Source of the DNA: G963667425 sp963667425 [NCBI: bacterium]
Lineage (GTDB): Bacteria > UBP6 > UBA1177
DNA: 64,000 nt
Direction of reading: 5' to 3'
Assembly: GCA_963667425.1 (NCBI GenBank)
Contig: OY763407.1
Coordinates: 1,984,001-2,048,000 of the forward strand
Shown here: positions 8,117 to 16,021 of the stretch, one piece after another
How positions within the stretch are numbered: position 1 is the first letter of the stretch
How the letters are laid out: every line of letters starts with the position of its first letter
Program-made: the position numbers and the translations under genes
Notes under the pieces: generated by a model
What the model was told of the DNA's origin: nothing
What the model saw: only the letters and a program-made list of their open reading frames with translations
Database searches by the model: none

Positions 8117-9391
8117 CTATTTCAGAACAACGCCCCATTCAAGAAGTGAAAACCCTTTTCTTTCAAAACTTTTTATCTCTGGCTTAGCAAGAAAATCCCT
8201 GCAGGTATCATCTTTTTTTATGACATAAAAAAGACGCTGAACAGAATCAGGAGTTTTGGAAATATTTATTTTTATCAGCTTATCTATCTCATCTGCTGTC
8301 TGAGGATAAATATCATAACAGCTTTCATTAAGTCTTGGAATCCACCATTCAATAAAATCTTCCACTTCCTTACCTTTAAAACCGTAACGAGCAAGATTTT
8401 CTCTGAAAAATTTCTCCAGATTATCCTTTTTCACTGTCCAGCCAGTTTTATACTGATAAAAATCAGGATGCTGAGCTTCATAAAAAAGATATCCATATTC
8501 ACCATTAATCGTTCCATCAGGTTCAACCGTAACATTCCATCCATCACCATATTCAGGAATAGATTTTGTTACAAAACCGCCCTGAGGAAATTCAAGTGAA
8601 AGAGAAATATCCATTTTTTCTTCAGGATAAAGGTAAATATTTGGCTTATAATCCTGAGCCATCGCAGAAACTCTTATATCAATATAATTTGAATCTATAG
8701 AAACCGGCTCATCATATTGAGAACCATCAGAATCAGTAAAACTAAAAATATAATCGCCGATTGGAATATCAATAACAAATTTACCGTTGGTACTAAAACA
8801 ACCAACTTTTTTTCCATCTTTGTCATAAACTGTAACATCTGCAAATAAAGAAGAAGGACCAAAATAATCCTGAACTATAAAGATATTTCCATTAACATAG
8901 TTTTTCATAATGGGATCAAGATTTACCGATATGTTATCACCATATTCTGCATAAGTATAATTTGTAAAAAAACCTTCTGATGTCTCATAAATAAAATATG
9001 AAGGAGTCTCGCCGTTGTAAGGATTTTCCTCATCAACTTCAATAACCTTGTTACCTTCACTTTGCATAGTTAAAGTATCAAGAAGATTCCCCCAGCCATT
9101 TGAATATACTGAAAGAATAATATTTTTTGCATCAGTATCAAGATTTTCATTACTGTATTCAACACTTAAATCTTTACATTCTGAAACAATATCATCATCT
9201 GCTGCTTCATCGTTTGTTTCATCAGAAATTTCATCATTTATCTCGTCAGCCACTTCATCTGCAGTTTCGTCGTTTATTTCATCTGCAACTTCATCACTGA
9301 TTTCATCAATATCAGTTTTAGGTTCAGCTTTATCATTGTCACATGAAATAAAAATAAAAATTAGTAAAAATACAAAAATTAAACTCTTCAT
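8117..9391 (-). CDS. Lipoprotein with DExx repeats and a KPNIYLYPE domain (copy 2)
   Basis: Predicted outer-surface or periplasmic lipoprotein of unknown function, 424 residues. The signal peptide ends in a lipobox (IFISC). Next comes a linker of nine consecutive DExx tetrapeptides (DEIS, DEVA, DEIN and so on). A beta-rich region follows with a short carboxypeptidase-regulatory-like segment (VTVYDKDGKKVGCFSTNGKF). The C-terminal domain begins at KPNIYLYPEE and contains EYGDGWNVTVEPDGTI and WWIPRLNESCYDIYP. It is a paralogue of the gene directly upstream (same length, largely identical C-terminal domain), 14 bp away, and almost certainly in one operon. The start is ATG at 9391 after AGAGG; a start 12 codons upstream would intrude into the neighbour. 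Confidence 0.8.
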   Translation of the reverse strand: MKSLIFVFLLIFIFISCDNDKAEPKTDIDEISDEVADEINDETADEVADEINDEISDETNDEAADDDIVSECKDLSVEYSNENLDTDAKNIILSVYSNGWGNLLDTLTMQSEGNKVIEVDEENPYNGETPSYFIYETSEGFFTNYTYAEYGDNISVNLDPIMKNYVNGNIFIVQDYFGPSSLFADVTVYDKDGKKVGCFSTNGKFVIDIPIGDYIFSFTDSDGSQYDEPVSIDSNYIDIRVSAMAQDYKPNIYLYPEEKMDISLSLEFPQGGFVTKSIPEYGDGWNVTVEPDGTINGEYGYLFYEAQHPDFYQYKTGWTVKKDNLEKFFRENLARYGFKGKEVEDFIEWWIPRLNESCYDIYPQTADEIDKLIKINISKTPDSVQRLFYVIKKDDTCRDFLAKPEIKSFERKGFSLLEWGVVLK

Positions 9392-9405
9392 AACATACCT
9401 CTTTA

Positions 9406-10680
9406 TTATTTCTGCACAACGCCCCATTCAAGAAGTGAAAAGCCTTTTCTTTCAAAACTTTTTATCTCTGGCTTAGCAAGAAAATCCCTGCAGGTATCAT
9501 CTTTTTTTATAACATAAAAAAGACGCTGAATAGAATCAGGCGTTTTAGAAACATTTATTTTTATAACCTTATCTATCTCTTCTGCTGTCTGAGGATAAAT
9601 ATCATAACAGCTTTCATTAAGTCTTGGAATCCACCATTCAACAAAATCTTCTATTTCCTTACCTTTAAAGCCGTAACGATCAAGATTTTCTCTGAAAAAT
9701 TTCTCCAGATTATCTTTCTTTACCGTCCAACCGGTTTTATACTGATAAAAATCGGGTTGCTTTGCTTCGTAGAAAAGATAGCCGTATTCACCATCAATTG
9801 TTCCATCAGGTTCAACCGTAACATTCCACCCATCACCATATTCAGGAATAGATTTAACAACAGTTCCTCCTTTAGGAAACTCAAGTGAAAGAGATATATT
9901 TTCTCTCTTTTCAGGGTAAAGATAAATATTTGGCTTGTCTACCTGAACAAGAGCATCTACAATAATTTCAATATAATTAGAATTTACAGTAACCGATTCA
10001 TTATATTCAGAGTCATCAGAATCTGTAAAATTGAAAGTATAGTTTCCTGTAGGAAGATCAATTACAAACCTTCCATTTGCATCAGCAGTAAAACAGCCAA
10101 ATTTATTTCCATCACCATCGTAAACAGTCACATTACCTGTAAGCATTGAAGGACCAAAGTAATTCTGTAAAATAAAAATATTTCCATTAATATAATTTTT
10201 CATAACCGGGTCAAGATCGACAAACACTGTTTCACCATATTTTGCATATTGAACATATGTAAAAAAACCTTCAGCTCTTTCATAAATAAAATAAGAAGGC
10301 GTTTCTCCATCATAAGGATTTTCCTCATCAACTTCAATAACTTTATCGCCTTCCGTCGCCATAGTTAAAGTATCAAGAAGATTTCCCCATCCATTTGAAT
10401 AAACCGAAAGAGAAATGTTTTTTGCAACAGTATCAAGACCCTCACTGCTGTATTCGACATTTAAATTCCTACACTGCTCAATAACATCAGAATCTGCCGT
10501 CTCATCATTTACTTCATCAGTCGTTTCATCAGCAACTTCATCTACAGTTTCGTCGTTTGTTTCATCCGTCATTTCATCATTAATTTCATCATTATCAGTT
10601 TTTGGCTCAGCTTTATCATTGTCACATGAAATAAAAACAAAACTAAGAGAAATTAGCATCACAAAAAATAATTTTTTCAC
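9406..10680 (-). CDS. Lipoprotein with DExx repeats and a KPNIYLYPE domain (copy 1)
   Basis: Paralogue of the gene that follows, 424 residues, with the same layout: lipobox FISC, a linker of eight DExx tetrads (DEIN, DEMT, DETN and so on), a beta-sandwich-like segment, and a C-terminal KPNIYLYPE domain. The two copies share long identical runs in the C-terminal 200 residues and diverge more in the linker and middle, as expected for a tandem duplication with a fast-evolving spacer. The start codon is GTG at 10680, chosen because AAGGAG lies just upstream and the signal peptide begins there. TTGTTA and TAGATT with 17-bp spacing upstream form a possible promoter. I know of no assigned function for the KPNIYLYPE domain. 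Confidence 0.8.
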   Translation of the reverse strand: MKKLFFVMLISLSFVFISCDNDKAEPKTDNDEINDEMTDETNDETVDEVADETTDEVNDETADSDVIEQCRNLNVEYSSEGLDTVAKNISLSVYSNGWGNLLDTLTMATEGDKVIEVDEENPYDGETPSYFIYERAEGFFTYVQYAKYGETVFVDLDPVMKNYINGNIFILQNYFGPSMLTGNVTVYDGDGNKFGCFTADANGRFVIDLPTGNYTFNFTDSDDSEYNESVTVNSNYIEIIVDALVQVDKPNIYLYPEKRENISLSLEFPKGGTVVKSIPEYGDGWNVTVEPDGTIDGEYGYLFYEAKQPDFYQYKTGWTVKKDNLEKFFRENLDRYGFKGKEIEDFVEWWIPRLNESCYDIYPQTAEEIDKVIKINVSKTPDSIQRLFYVIKKDDTCRDFLAKPEIKSFERKGFSLLEWGVVQK

Positions 10681-10762
10681 AATGAACTCCTTAAAAATGG
10701 AATAATCTAAAACATTTTATTAAATTTAACAATAATTAAAAGTTTTATCATTTATTTAACTC

Positions 10763-10799
10763 TTGACAATATGGCAATTTAGCAATACAGTCATATTGT
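10763..10799 (+). promoter_or_regulatory. Promoter and putative ArsR operator of the ars-like operon
   Basis: TTGACA (10763-10768), 17 bp, then TACAGT (10786-10791) is a plausible promoter. A perfect 8-bp inverted repeat, ACAATATG (10766-10773) and CATATTGT (10792-10799), starts inside the -35 and ends after the -10. Between them lies a second, imperfect dyad, TATGGC/GCAATA. The placement fits autorepression by the ArsR protein encoded at 10818. Confidence 0.6.
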
Positions 10800-10817
10800 A
10801 ATTTTGTGGAGGAATTT

Positions 10818-11108
10818 ATGAAAACTAAAGAAGATTATAAAAGAGAAGTTGAAATCTTAAAAGCTCTGGCAAACGAATCAAGACTTATGATAGTTGATCT
10901 ACTTAATGAAAAAGAATTTTCAGTAAACGAACTTGCTAACCTTTTAGAACTTAATCAGTCAACAGTAAGTAAGCATCTTTCTGTACTTTACAATTCAGGA
11001 ATTGTAAATTACAGAAAAGATAAGAATACAATTTTTTACAGGTTATTAACGCCATGTGTACTTGATGCTTTTAAATGCGCATGCAAAATAACAGGAAAAA
11101 AGAAATGA
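10818..11108 (+). CDS. ArsR/SmtB-family metalloregulator
   Basis: Winged-helix repressor of 96 residues. It shows the family core ILKALANESRLMIVDLL, the recognition helix region NQSTVSKHLSVLYNSGIV and the wing RKDKNTIFYRL. Three Cys lie near the C terminus (PCVLDAFKCACK), a possible As(III)- or metal-binding site, though they are not in the classical ELCVCDL position of helix 3. The start is ATG at 10818 after GGAGGA; an in-frame GTG at 10806 lies within the ribosome site region. The stop overlaps the permease start as ATGA. It probably represses its own operon from the inverted repeat just upstream. Confidence 0.88.
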   Translation: MKTKEDYKREVEILKALANESRLMIVDLLNEKEFSVNELANLLELNQSTVSKHLSVLYNSGIVNYRKDKNTIFYRLLTPCVLDAFKCACKITGKKK

Positions 11109-12400
11109 ACTGGAAAGATGAACTAAAACCGCTATCAGTAATAATAGTTATATTTCTTGCGGCATTTTTTCTCCCTGTCGGAGTCTACCGTTTTGACAAT
11201 GCACTCAAGGAAGCTCTCGAACTTGTAAAATGGTATGCTGAAGAGCATGTTCTACTTTGTCTTGTTCCTGCTTTTTTAATTGCAGGAGCAATAGGAACAT
11301 TCGTTTCACAGAATTCTGTGATGAAATATCTGGGAAGCGGTGCAAAAAAGATAGTTTCATACATTGTCGCAAGTGTTTCGGGAACAATTCTCGCAGTTTG
11401 TTCCTGCACAATACTTCCACTTTTTGCTGGAATTTATAAAAGAGGTGCAGGACTCGGACCGGCAATCGCTTTTTTATATTCAGGACCAGCAATAAGTGTT
11501 CTTTCAATAATTCTTACAGCAAGAATACTTGGAATAGAAATAGGAATTGCAAGAGCAGTAGGTGCAATACTATTTTCCATAATAATCGGGCTTTTAATGG
11601 AATTTATTTTCAGAAAAGAAGAGTCTGAGAGGGTTGCAGCCATTAAAATACCTGAATCTGATAATGCCAGACCACTTTATCAGACAATTATCTACTTCTT
11701 TTTAATGGTAATGATACTTGTCTTTGCAAACTTTGGAAAACCAGACATTCAGGAAGGTATCTGGTGGCAGATATTTTCAGTAAAATGGATAATAACATCA
11801 GTTTTTGCTGCACTTTTCGGTGTTGTTCTGGTTTTATGGTATTCACACAAAGCGTGGAAAATAATTTTAACATCAGCTGTTGCTGCGATTTCAGCATTTA
11901 TCCTTCCAGGTACGCCAATGCTTGCATTTTCAGCAGGATTTATAGGGCTTACATGGTCAGCATCAACATCAGATGAAGAAAACGGCAGCTGGATATCATC
12001 ATCATGGGGATTTGCAAAACAGATCCTGCCTCTGCTTTTAATTGGAGTCTTTGCAGCAGGATTTATGCTCGGAAGACCGGGCAACGAAGGAATAATTCCA
12101 ACTGAATGGGTTGCAGGCTTAGTTGGAGGCAACTCTCTCTTTGCAAACTTTTTTGCATCAATTGTCGGGGCGTTTATGTACTTTGCAACACTTACAGAAG
12201 TTCCAATAGTTCAGGGACTTATAGGAAATGGAATGGGAAAAGGTCCGGCACTTGCTCTTCTGCTTGCAGGCCCTGCACTTTCACTTCCAAATATGCTTGT
12301 AATAAAAAGTGTTATCGGAACAAAAAAAACAGCAGTATTTGTTACTCTTGTTGTAATTATGGCAACATTAACAGGAATGATTTACGGAACAATATTTTAA
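11105..12400 (+). CDS. PF03773 permease (ArsP-like efflux)
   Basis: Polytopic membrane permease, 431 residues, with about ten hydrophobic segments. The conserved CSCTILPLFAGI motif and the matching FLYSGPAISVLSI and LLLAGPALSLPNML motifs mark two inverted halves of the PF03773/COG0701 family. Members include ArsP, which exports trivalent organoarsenicals. The start is ATG at 11105, overlapping the arsR stop; an ORF start 10 codons upstream would lie inside arsR. The next gene follows after 12 bp. The gene set downstream (redox proteins, ArsC) supports a role in arsenic or thiol-reactive metalloid export. A second PF03773 protein with an HMA domain is encoded at 56592-57884. Confidence 0.85.
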   Translation: MNWKDELKPLSVIIVIFLAAFFLPVGVYRFDNALKEALELVKWYAEEHVLLCLVPAFLIAGAIGTFVSQNSVMKYLGSGAKKIVSYIVASVSGTILAVCSCTILPLFAGIYKRGAGLGPAIAFLYSGPAISVLSIILTARILGIEIGIARAVGAILFSIIIGLLMEFIFRKEESERVAAIKIPESDNARPLYQTIIYFFLMVMILVFANFGKPDIQEGIWWQIFSVKWIITSVFAALFGVVLVLWYSHKAWKIILTSAVAAISAFILPGTPMLAFSAGFIGLTWSASTSDEENGSWISSSWGFAKQILPLLLIGVFAAGFMLGRPGNEGIIPTEWVAGLVGGNSLFANFFASIVGAFMYFATLTEVPIVQGLIGNGMGKGPALALLLAGPALSLPNMLVIKSVIGTKKTAVFVTLVVIMATLTGMIYGTIF

Positions 12401-12412
12401 AGGAGAAAAAAA

Positions 12413-12646
12413 ATGAAAAAGGTCCAAATTTTAGGGACAGGATGCCCAAAATGTAAAAAACTTGCAGAAGTTGCAGAAAAAGCTGTGCAGGAACTCAATC
12501 TGGAATGTGAATTAGTAAAAATAACAGATATAAATGAAATTCTTAACTTTGGAGTTATGATGACACCAGCTCTTGCGGTTGATGGTAACGTTAAAGTGGT
12601 CGGCAAAGTTCCATCTGTTGAAGAAATAAAGAAAATAATTCAGTGA
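12413..12646 (+). CDS. Small CPKC thioredoxin-like protein (redox-active disulfide protein 2 type)
   Basis: Thioredoxin-fold protein of 77 residues with the active site GCPKC (Cys11, Cys14) after the first strand and the cis-Pro loop MMTPALAVDG. It corresponds to the TIGR00412 family, which commonly follows PF03773 permease genes. The AAAGGAG ribosome site is well placed. As a cytosolic dithiol protein it could reduce ArsC or hand electrons to the membrane redox proteins encoded next; that is inference from position. It lies 12 bp after the permease gene and 6 bp before the ArsF-like gene. Confidence 0.88.
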   Translation: MKKVQILGTGCPKCKKLAEVAEKAVQELNLECELVKITDINEILNFGVMMTPALAVDGNVKVVGKVPSVEEIKKIIQ

Positions 12647-12652
12647 GGCAAG

Positions 12653-13135
12653 ATGAATAAGAAAAAGACAGCAGGAATAGTACTTATACTCTTTGTCATT
12701 CTTAGTATTTTTGTTCTTGTAGCAAAAGAAATCACAAAAAAAGAGACACCTAAGGAAAAAACCGCTCTCCCGACCAAAAAAATCACTGAAAAAGAACATA
12801 TAAAAGTGTTCTATTTCCATGGAAATGTCCGCTGTCCATCCTGCAAAAAGATAGAAGCATACACAAGAGAAACGGTCAACTCCAGATATAAAAATGAAAT
12901 GGAAAAAGGTCTAATTGAATTTCATGAAATCAACATTGATAAACCTGAAAATGCGAAATACATTGATAAATATCAATTGATGACAAAACAGGTTATACTT
13001 GCAGAGTATAAAAACGGAAAAGAGACAAAATGGAAAGACCTTGATAAAATCTGGGAGCTTTTAGGAGACAAAGAACAGTTTCAGATGTATGAAGATATGG
13101 AAATATCAGCATGGCTGAAGGAGATAAACAGATGA
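12653..13135 (+). CDS. ArsF-like membrane-anchored thiol protein
   Basis: 160 residues with one N-terminal membrane segment (about 8-24) and an extracytoplasmic domain beginning at HIKVFYFHGNVRCPSCKKIE. The CPSC pair (Cys61, Cys64) sits where a thioredoxin-like active site is expected. The pattern fits the family now named after ArsF of arsEFG-type operons, proposed to act in reduction of aromatic nitro-arsenicals. The next gene is the matching ArsG-type membrane protein, overlapping by four bases (ATGA), which strengthens the assignment. The exact substrate is not evident from the sequence. Confidence 0.72.
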   Translation: MNKKKTAGIVLILFVILSIFVLVAKEITKKETPKEKTALPTKKITEKEHIKVFYFHGNVRCPSCKKIEAYTRETVNSRYKNEMEKGLIEFHEINIDKPENAKYIDKYQLMTKQVILAEYKNGKETKWKDLDKIWELLGDKEQFQMYEDMEISAWLKEINR

Positions 13136-13800
13136 TAATGGCTCTTGCTACAGCAATCTGGCTGGGAATTCTGACATCAATATCCCCATGTCCGCTTGCA
13201 ACAAACATTGCTGCCGTAAGCTACATATCAAAAAACATCTCAAACAGAAAAAGCGTTGCAATATCTTCCATCCTCTACACACTCGGAAGAATCGCAGCAT
13301 ACACAATAATAAGTGCGATCATTGTAATATCAGTTATCTCTATTCCAAAACTTTCTAACTTTCTTCAAGTCTGGGGAATCAAAATAATCGGTCCAATACT
13401 TATTCTAACAGGAGCCTTTTTACTGGAACTGATAACCATTAACATTCCATCATTAAGCGGAACCAGATTAAAACCTGAGAAAATAACAACTGCCGGTTCC
13501 TTTTTTCTGGGATTAATATTTGCACTCTCATTTTGCCCCGTCTCAGCCGCACTCTTTTTCGGATCGCTGATACCACTCGCAGTTTCAGAAGAATCAAAAA
13601 TTCTTCTTCCACTACTCTACGGAATTGGAACAGCACTTCCCGTGATATTCTTTGCATCACTTATTGCAATCGGAAGTTCAAAAGTAGGAACTCTCTTTAC
13701 CAAGATTACCAAAATAGAAAAATGGATAAGAACCATATTTGGAATAATTCTCGTAATAACAGGAATATATTACACAGTTCTCTACATATTCATAAACTGA
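13132..13800 (+). CDS. ArsG-like / CcdA-type membrane redox transporter
   Basis: Six-helix membrane protein, about 222 residues, of the LysE/CcdA-DsbD fold. Each half carries one Cys in a matching motif: SPCPLATNIAAVSY near the N terminus and LSFCPVSAALFFGSL in the middle. In CcdA and DsbD such a pair moves electrons from cytosolic thioredoxin to extracytoplasmic thiols. The likely electron partners are the CPKC protein and the CPSC protein encoded just upstream. The start is ATG at 13132 with AAGGAG upstream, overlapping the previous stop; ATG at 13138 is also possible. It could instead be an aromatic-arsenical exporter, as the ArsG family name implies. Confidence 0.75.
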   Translation: MIMALATAIWLGILTSISPCPLATNIAAVSYISKNISNRKSVAISSILYTLGRIAAYTIISAIIVISVISIPKLSNFLQVWGIKIIGPILILTGAFLLELITINIPSLSGTRLKPEKITTAGSFFLGLIFALSFCPVSAALFFGSLIPLAVSEESKILLPLLYGIGTALPVIFFASLIAIGSSKVGTLFTKITKIEKWIRTIFGIILVITGIYYTVLYIFIN

Positions 13801-13819
13801 CAAAGCAAAAGGAGAGCAA

Positions 13820-14245
13820 ATGAAAAAAGTCCTTTTTGTCTGCATACACAATTCAGCAAGAAGCCAGATGGCAGAAGCCTATCTAAACAAACTTGGAAAA
13901 GAAAAATTCTTTGCAGAAAGTGCAGGAATAGAAAGCGGAAAGCTTAATCCAATCGTTGTAAAAGCAATGGCACTTGACAAAATAGATATATCTTTAAACA
14001 AAACCAAAACCGTAGACAAAATGATAAGTTCAGGCAAAATTTTTGATTATCTTATAACAGTTTGCGATAAAACATCCGCTGAAAGATGCCCATATTACCC
14101 TGGAATCGGTAAAAGAATTCACATGGGATTTGAAGATCCGTCAGCATTAACCGGCACAGATGAAGAAAAGCTTGAAAAAACAGTAAAAATAAGAGATGAA
14201 ATAAAAAAAGCTGTTATAAAATTCATAAAAGAGGCATATGAATGA
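13820..14245 (+). CDS. arsC: Arsenate reductase, thioredoxin-coupled LMW-PTP type
   Basis: Cytosolic reductase of As(V) to As(III) with the low-molecular-weight phosphatase fold, 141 residues. The P-loop CIHNSARS contains the nucleophile Cys8. Cys82 (TVCDK) and Cys90 (AERCPYYPG) match the relay pair Cys82/Cys89 of the pI258-type enzyme, so this is a redox ArsC and not a phosphatase. AAAGGAG precedes the start. The product As(III) would be a substrate for the operon efflux proteins. Its stop overlaps the macro-domain gene start (ATGA), an unusual coupling. Confidence 0.93.
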   Translation: MKKVLFVCIHNSARSQMAEAYLNKLGKEKFFAESAGIESGKLNPIVVKAMALDKIDISLNKTKTVDKMISSGKIFDYLITVCDKTSAERCPYYPGIGKRIHMGFEDPSALTGTDEEKLEKTVKIRDEIKKAVIKFIKEAYE

Positions 14246-14760
14246 AATTTACTCTGAAAAAAGGAGACATTACAAAAGAAAAATGTGATGCAATCATAAA
14301 TGCAGCCAACAGTTCACTCTTAGGAGGAGGCGGAGTTGATGGAGCAATCCATCTGGCTGCCGGAAAAGGACTTCTTGAAGAATGCAGACTCATAAGGCAA
14401 AACTCTGGTGAATGCGATCCAGGAAAAGCAGTTATCACAAAAGGATATAACCTCTCTACACGCTTTGTAATTCATACAGTTGGACCAATCTGGCACGGCG
14501 GTAGCCAAAATGAAAAAGAAACTCTTAAAGAGTGCTATAAAAACTCATTAAAACTTGCTGAAGAGAAAAAGCTTAAAACTATTGCCTTTCCAAACATCAG
14601 CACAGGAGTTTACCGTTTTCCAAAAGAGCTTGCAGCTCAAGTTGTTTTTGAATTCTTTAAAGAATATTCAAATACAAAAACCAGCATAGAAGAAATAATC
14701 TTTATCTGCTTTGATGATGAAAACTTTGAGCTGTATGAAAAACTTGTCAGTAAACTTTAA
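14242..14760 (+). CDS. Macro-domain protein (ADP-ribose hydrolase type)
   Basis: 172-residue single macro domain of the YmdB/MacroD type. It has the ligand-binding NAANSSLLGGGGVDGAIH block, GKAVITKGYNL, and the phosphate-loop FPNISTGVYRFP. Such proteins remove ADP-ribose from proteins or deacetylate O-acetyl-ADP-ribose. The gene starts inside the last codon of arsC, so it is co-translated with arsenate reductase. Its stop is followed in the same frame by a 36-codon acetyltransferase remnant. A role in arsenic stress is only suggested by position; ADP-ribosyl or nucleotide-derived damage products are possible substrates. Confidence 0.9.
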   Translation: MKFTLKKGDITKEKCDAIINAANSSLLGGGGVDGAIHLAAGKGLLEECRLIRQNSGECDPGKAVITKGYNLSTRFVIHTVGPIWHGGSQNEKETLKECYKNSLKLAEEKKLKTIAFPNISTGVYRFPKELAAQVVFEFFKEYSNTKTSIEEIIFICFDDENFELYEKLVSKL

Positions 14761-14871
14761 TTGCTGATAAAAATAAGCGTTACAGTAGTTTTCGGGCATG
14801 AACATGTAAATACTTTTTATCATAAAATGGGATTTTATGAACGAAGAGTTCATTACAGTTTAATAGGTTAA
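14761..14871 (+). pseudogene. C-terminal remnant of a GNAT acetyltransferase
   Basis: Directly after the macro-domain stop the same frame runs 36 codons to TAA at 14869-14871. It encodes KISVTVVFGHEHVNTFYHKM followed by GFYERR, the typical final strand-helix-strand of GNAT enzymes (N-x-FY-x-K-x-GF). There is no start codon region or N-terminal half. It is either the tail of a gene truncated by deletion, or the C-terminal part of a former macro-GNAT fusion broken by the TAA at 14758. Confidence 0.6.
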
Positions 14872-14881
14872 AGTTAAAGTG

Positions 14882-15424
14882 CTATATCTTATCTGCCAAT
14901 TCTGATGTGTCAATTCCAAAAACCAGTTCATCCCATGTTCTTCCCTTGAAAAAAGATTTCTCAGGTAATTTTTTTTCTATTTTCATTCCAATTTTGCTTA
15001 TGAGCTTCTGAGAAGCCGTATTTTCTGCAATGCAAGAAGCTGTAATCTTTTTAACTCCAAGATCTCTAACACCAAATCCAACAATTTCTTTAACAGATTC
15101 AATAGCATATCCATTGTTCCAATATTCCGGGTTTAATTCACATCCAATATCTGCCTCGACATTATTTTCATCATTAATTCTTATGCCGCAATTTCCAATA
15201 AGCTTTCCACTGTTTTTTAGTATTAATGCAAATTGGAATTTTCTACGTGGAATCGCTTCTTGTTGAAGAATGAAATCCTTTACAAACTGAATTACATCTT
15301 CCGGTGTACGAGAAGTCCATTCATAATACTGTAGATACCTGAAATCGTTCTGATAAATCAGAACTTCTTTCCAATCATTTTCCAGAAAATCACGTAATAT
15401 CAATCGGTCAGTTTCTAACTGCAT
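14882..15424 (-). CDS. GNAT acetyltransferase, RimJ/RimL type
   Basis: N-acetyltransferase of 180 residues. It starts with the RimJ/L signature LETDRLILRDFLENDWKEV and has GKLIGNCGIRI, the acetyl-CoA-binding region GYAIESVKEIVGFGVRDL and the terminal N-x-ASQKLISKIGM block. The substrate is a protein N terminus or a small amine and cannot be told from the sequence. AGAGG precedes the ATG. The gene is convergent with the ars operon and ends 10 bp from the GNAT remnant. The remnant does not look like a copy of this gene. Confidence 0.87.
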   Translation of the reverse strand: MQLETDRLILRDFLENDWKEVLIYQNDFRYLQYYEWTSRTPEDVIQFVKDFILQQEAIPRRKFQFALILKNSGKLIGNCGIRINDENNVEADIGCELNPEYWNNGYAIESVKEIVGFGVRDLGVKKITASCIAENTASQKLISKIGMKIEKKLPEKSFFKGRTWDELVFGIDTSELADKI

Positions 15425-15485
15425 GTTTAGAACCTCTAATTATAATGTATAGGTTATACGTAAAATTGATAACAAAGTTTTTTTA

Positions 15486-15923
15486 TTATTTTTTTCTGTA
15501 TCCTAAAAAAATACGTTCAACAGGAGACCATCCCAAAAATCCAGGAGAAGTCCATCCCGGAGCAGGCAACAACTCTTCTATTTTTAAGTAGTTGTCAACT
15601 CTGATTTTATCCCACGCGTGAATTAAATCTCCATTGCCAATGTGCAATCCAACATGCCCATAATTTTTATATTCACCAAATAATGTTCCACTCGCATCAA
15701 AGAAAACAAATGCTCCAAGTGGAGGGAATCCTGTATTTTTGAATGCTTCATATTTTTCTGCCGACTCTTTCGCAGAACTCCCTCCAAAAATTTCAATATT
15801 ATTACTTTCTTCATATGCATCTTCAACGAAAGCAAGGCATTTAAAAGGATATTCATATAAACCTATTTTTCCTTTAGCCCAATTTATTGCATTTTCAATG
15901 TAATCTTTATAAGGAGTATTCAT
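15486..15923 (-). CDS. NlpC/P60-like cysteine peptidase-fold protein
   Basis: 145-residue protein resembling a stand-alone NlpC/P60 domain. The expected catalytic Cys is in KCLAFVEDAY (about Cys29), and the His in GHVGLHIGNGDLIHAW (about 90). No signal peptide or membrane segment is seen, so it would act in the cytosol or leave by another route. Members usually cut D-Glu-diaminopimelate bonds in cell-wall peptides. No strong ribosome site is visible before the ATG. It is separated from its neighbours by AT-rich gaps of 60-100 bp and looks like an independent gene. Confidence 0.72.
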   Translation of the reverse strand: MNTPYKDYIENAINWAKGKIGLYEYPFKCLAFVEDAYEESNNIEIFGGSSAKESAEKYEAFKNTGFPPLGAFVFFDASGTLFGEYKNYGHVGLHIGNGDLIHAWDKIRVDNYLKIEELLPAPGWTSPGFLGWSPVERIFLGYRKK

Positions 15924-16021
15924 ATCTTTTTATCCGCTTACAATTGATATAATTTTTATTTTTTATATTTTCCTACTAATTCACCATGTTTCAGCAGCAT
16001 AATTAACCGTACAAAAGGCTA

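Noticed and set aside
9048-9476. Plus-strand ORF of 142 codons rich in Ser
   Set aside because: It is antisense to the DExx linker of the lipoprotein, whose GAT/GAA codons leave the opposite frame open.
10415-10705. Plus-strand ORF of 96 codons rich in Ser
   Set aside because: Same reason: antisense of the acidic linker of the paralogous lipoprotein.
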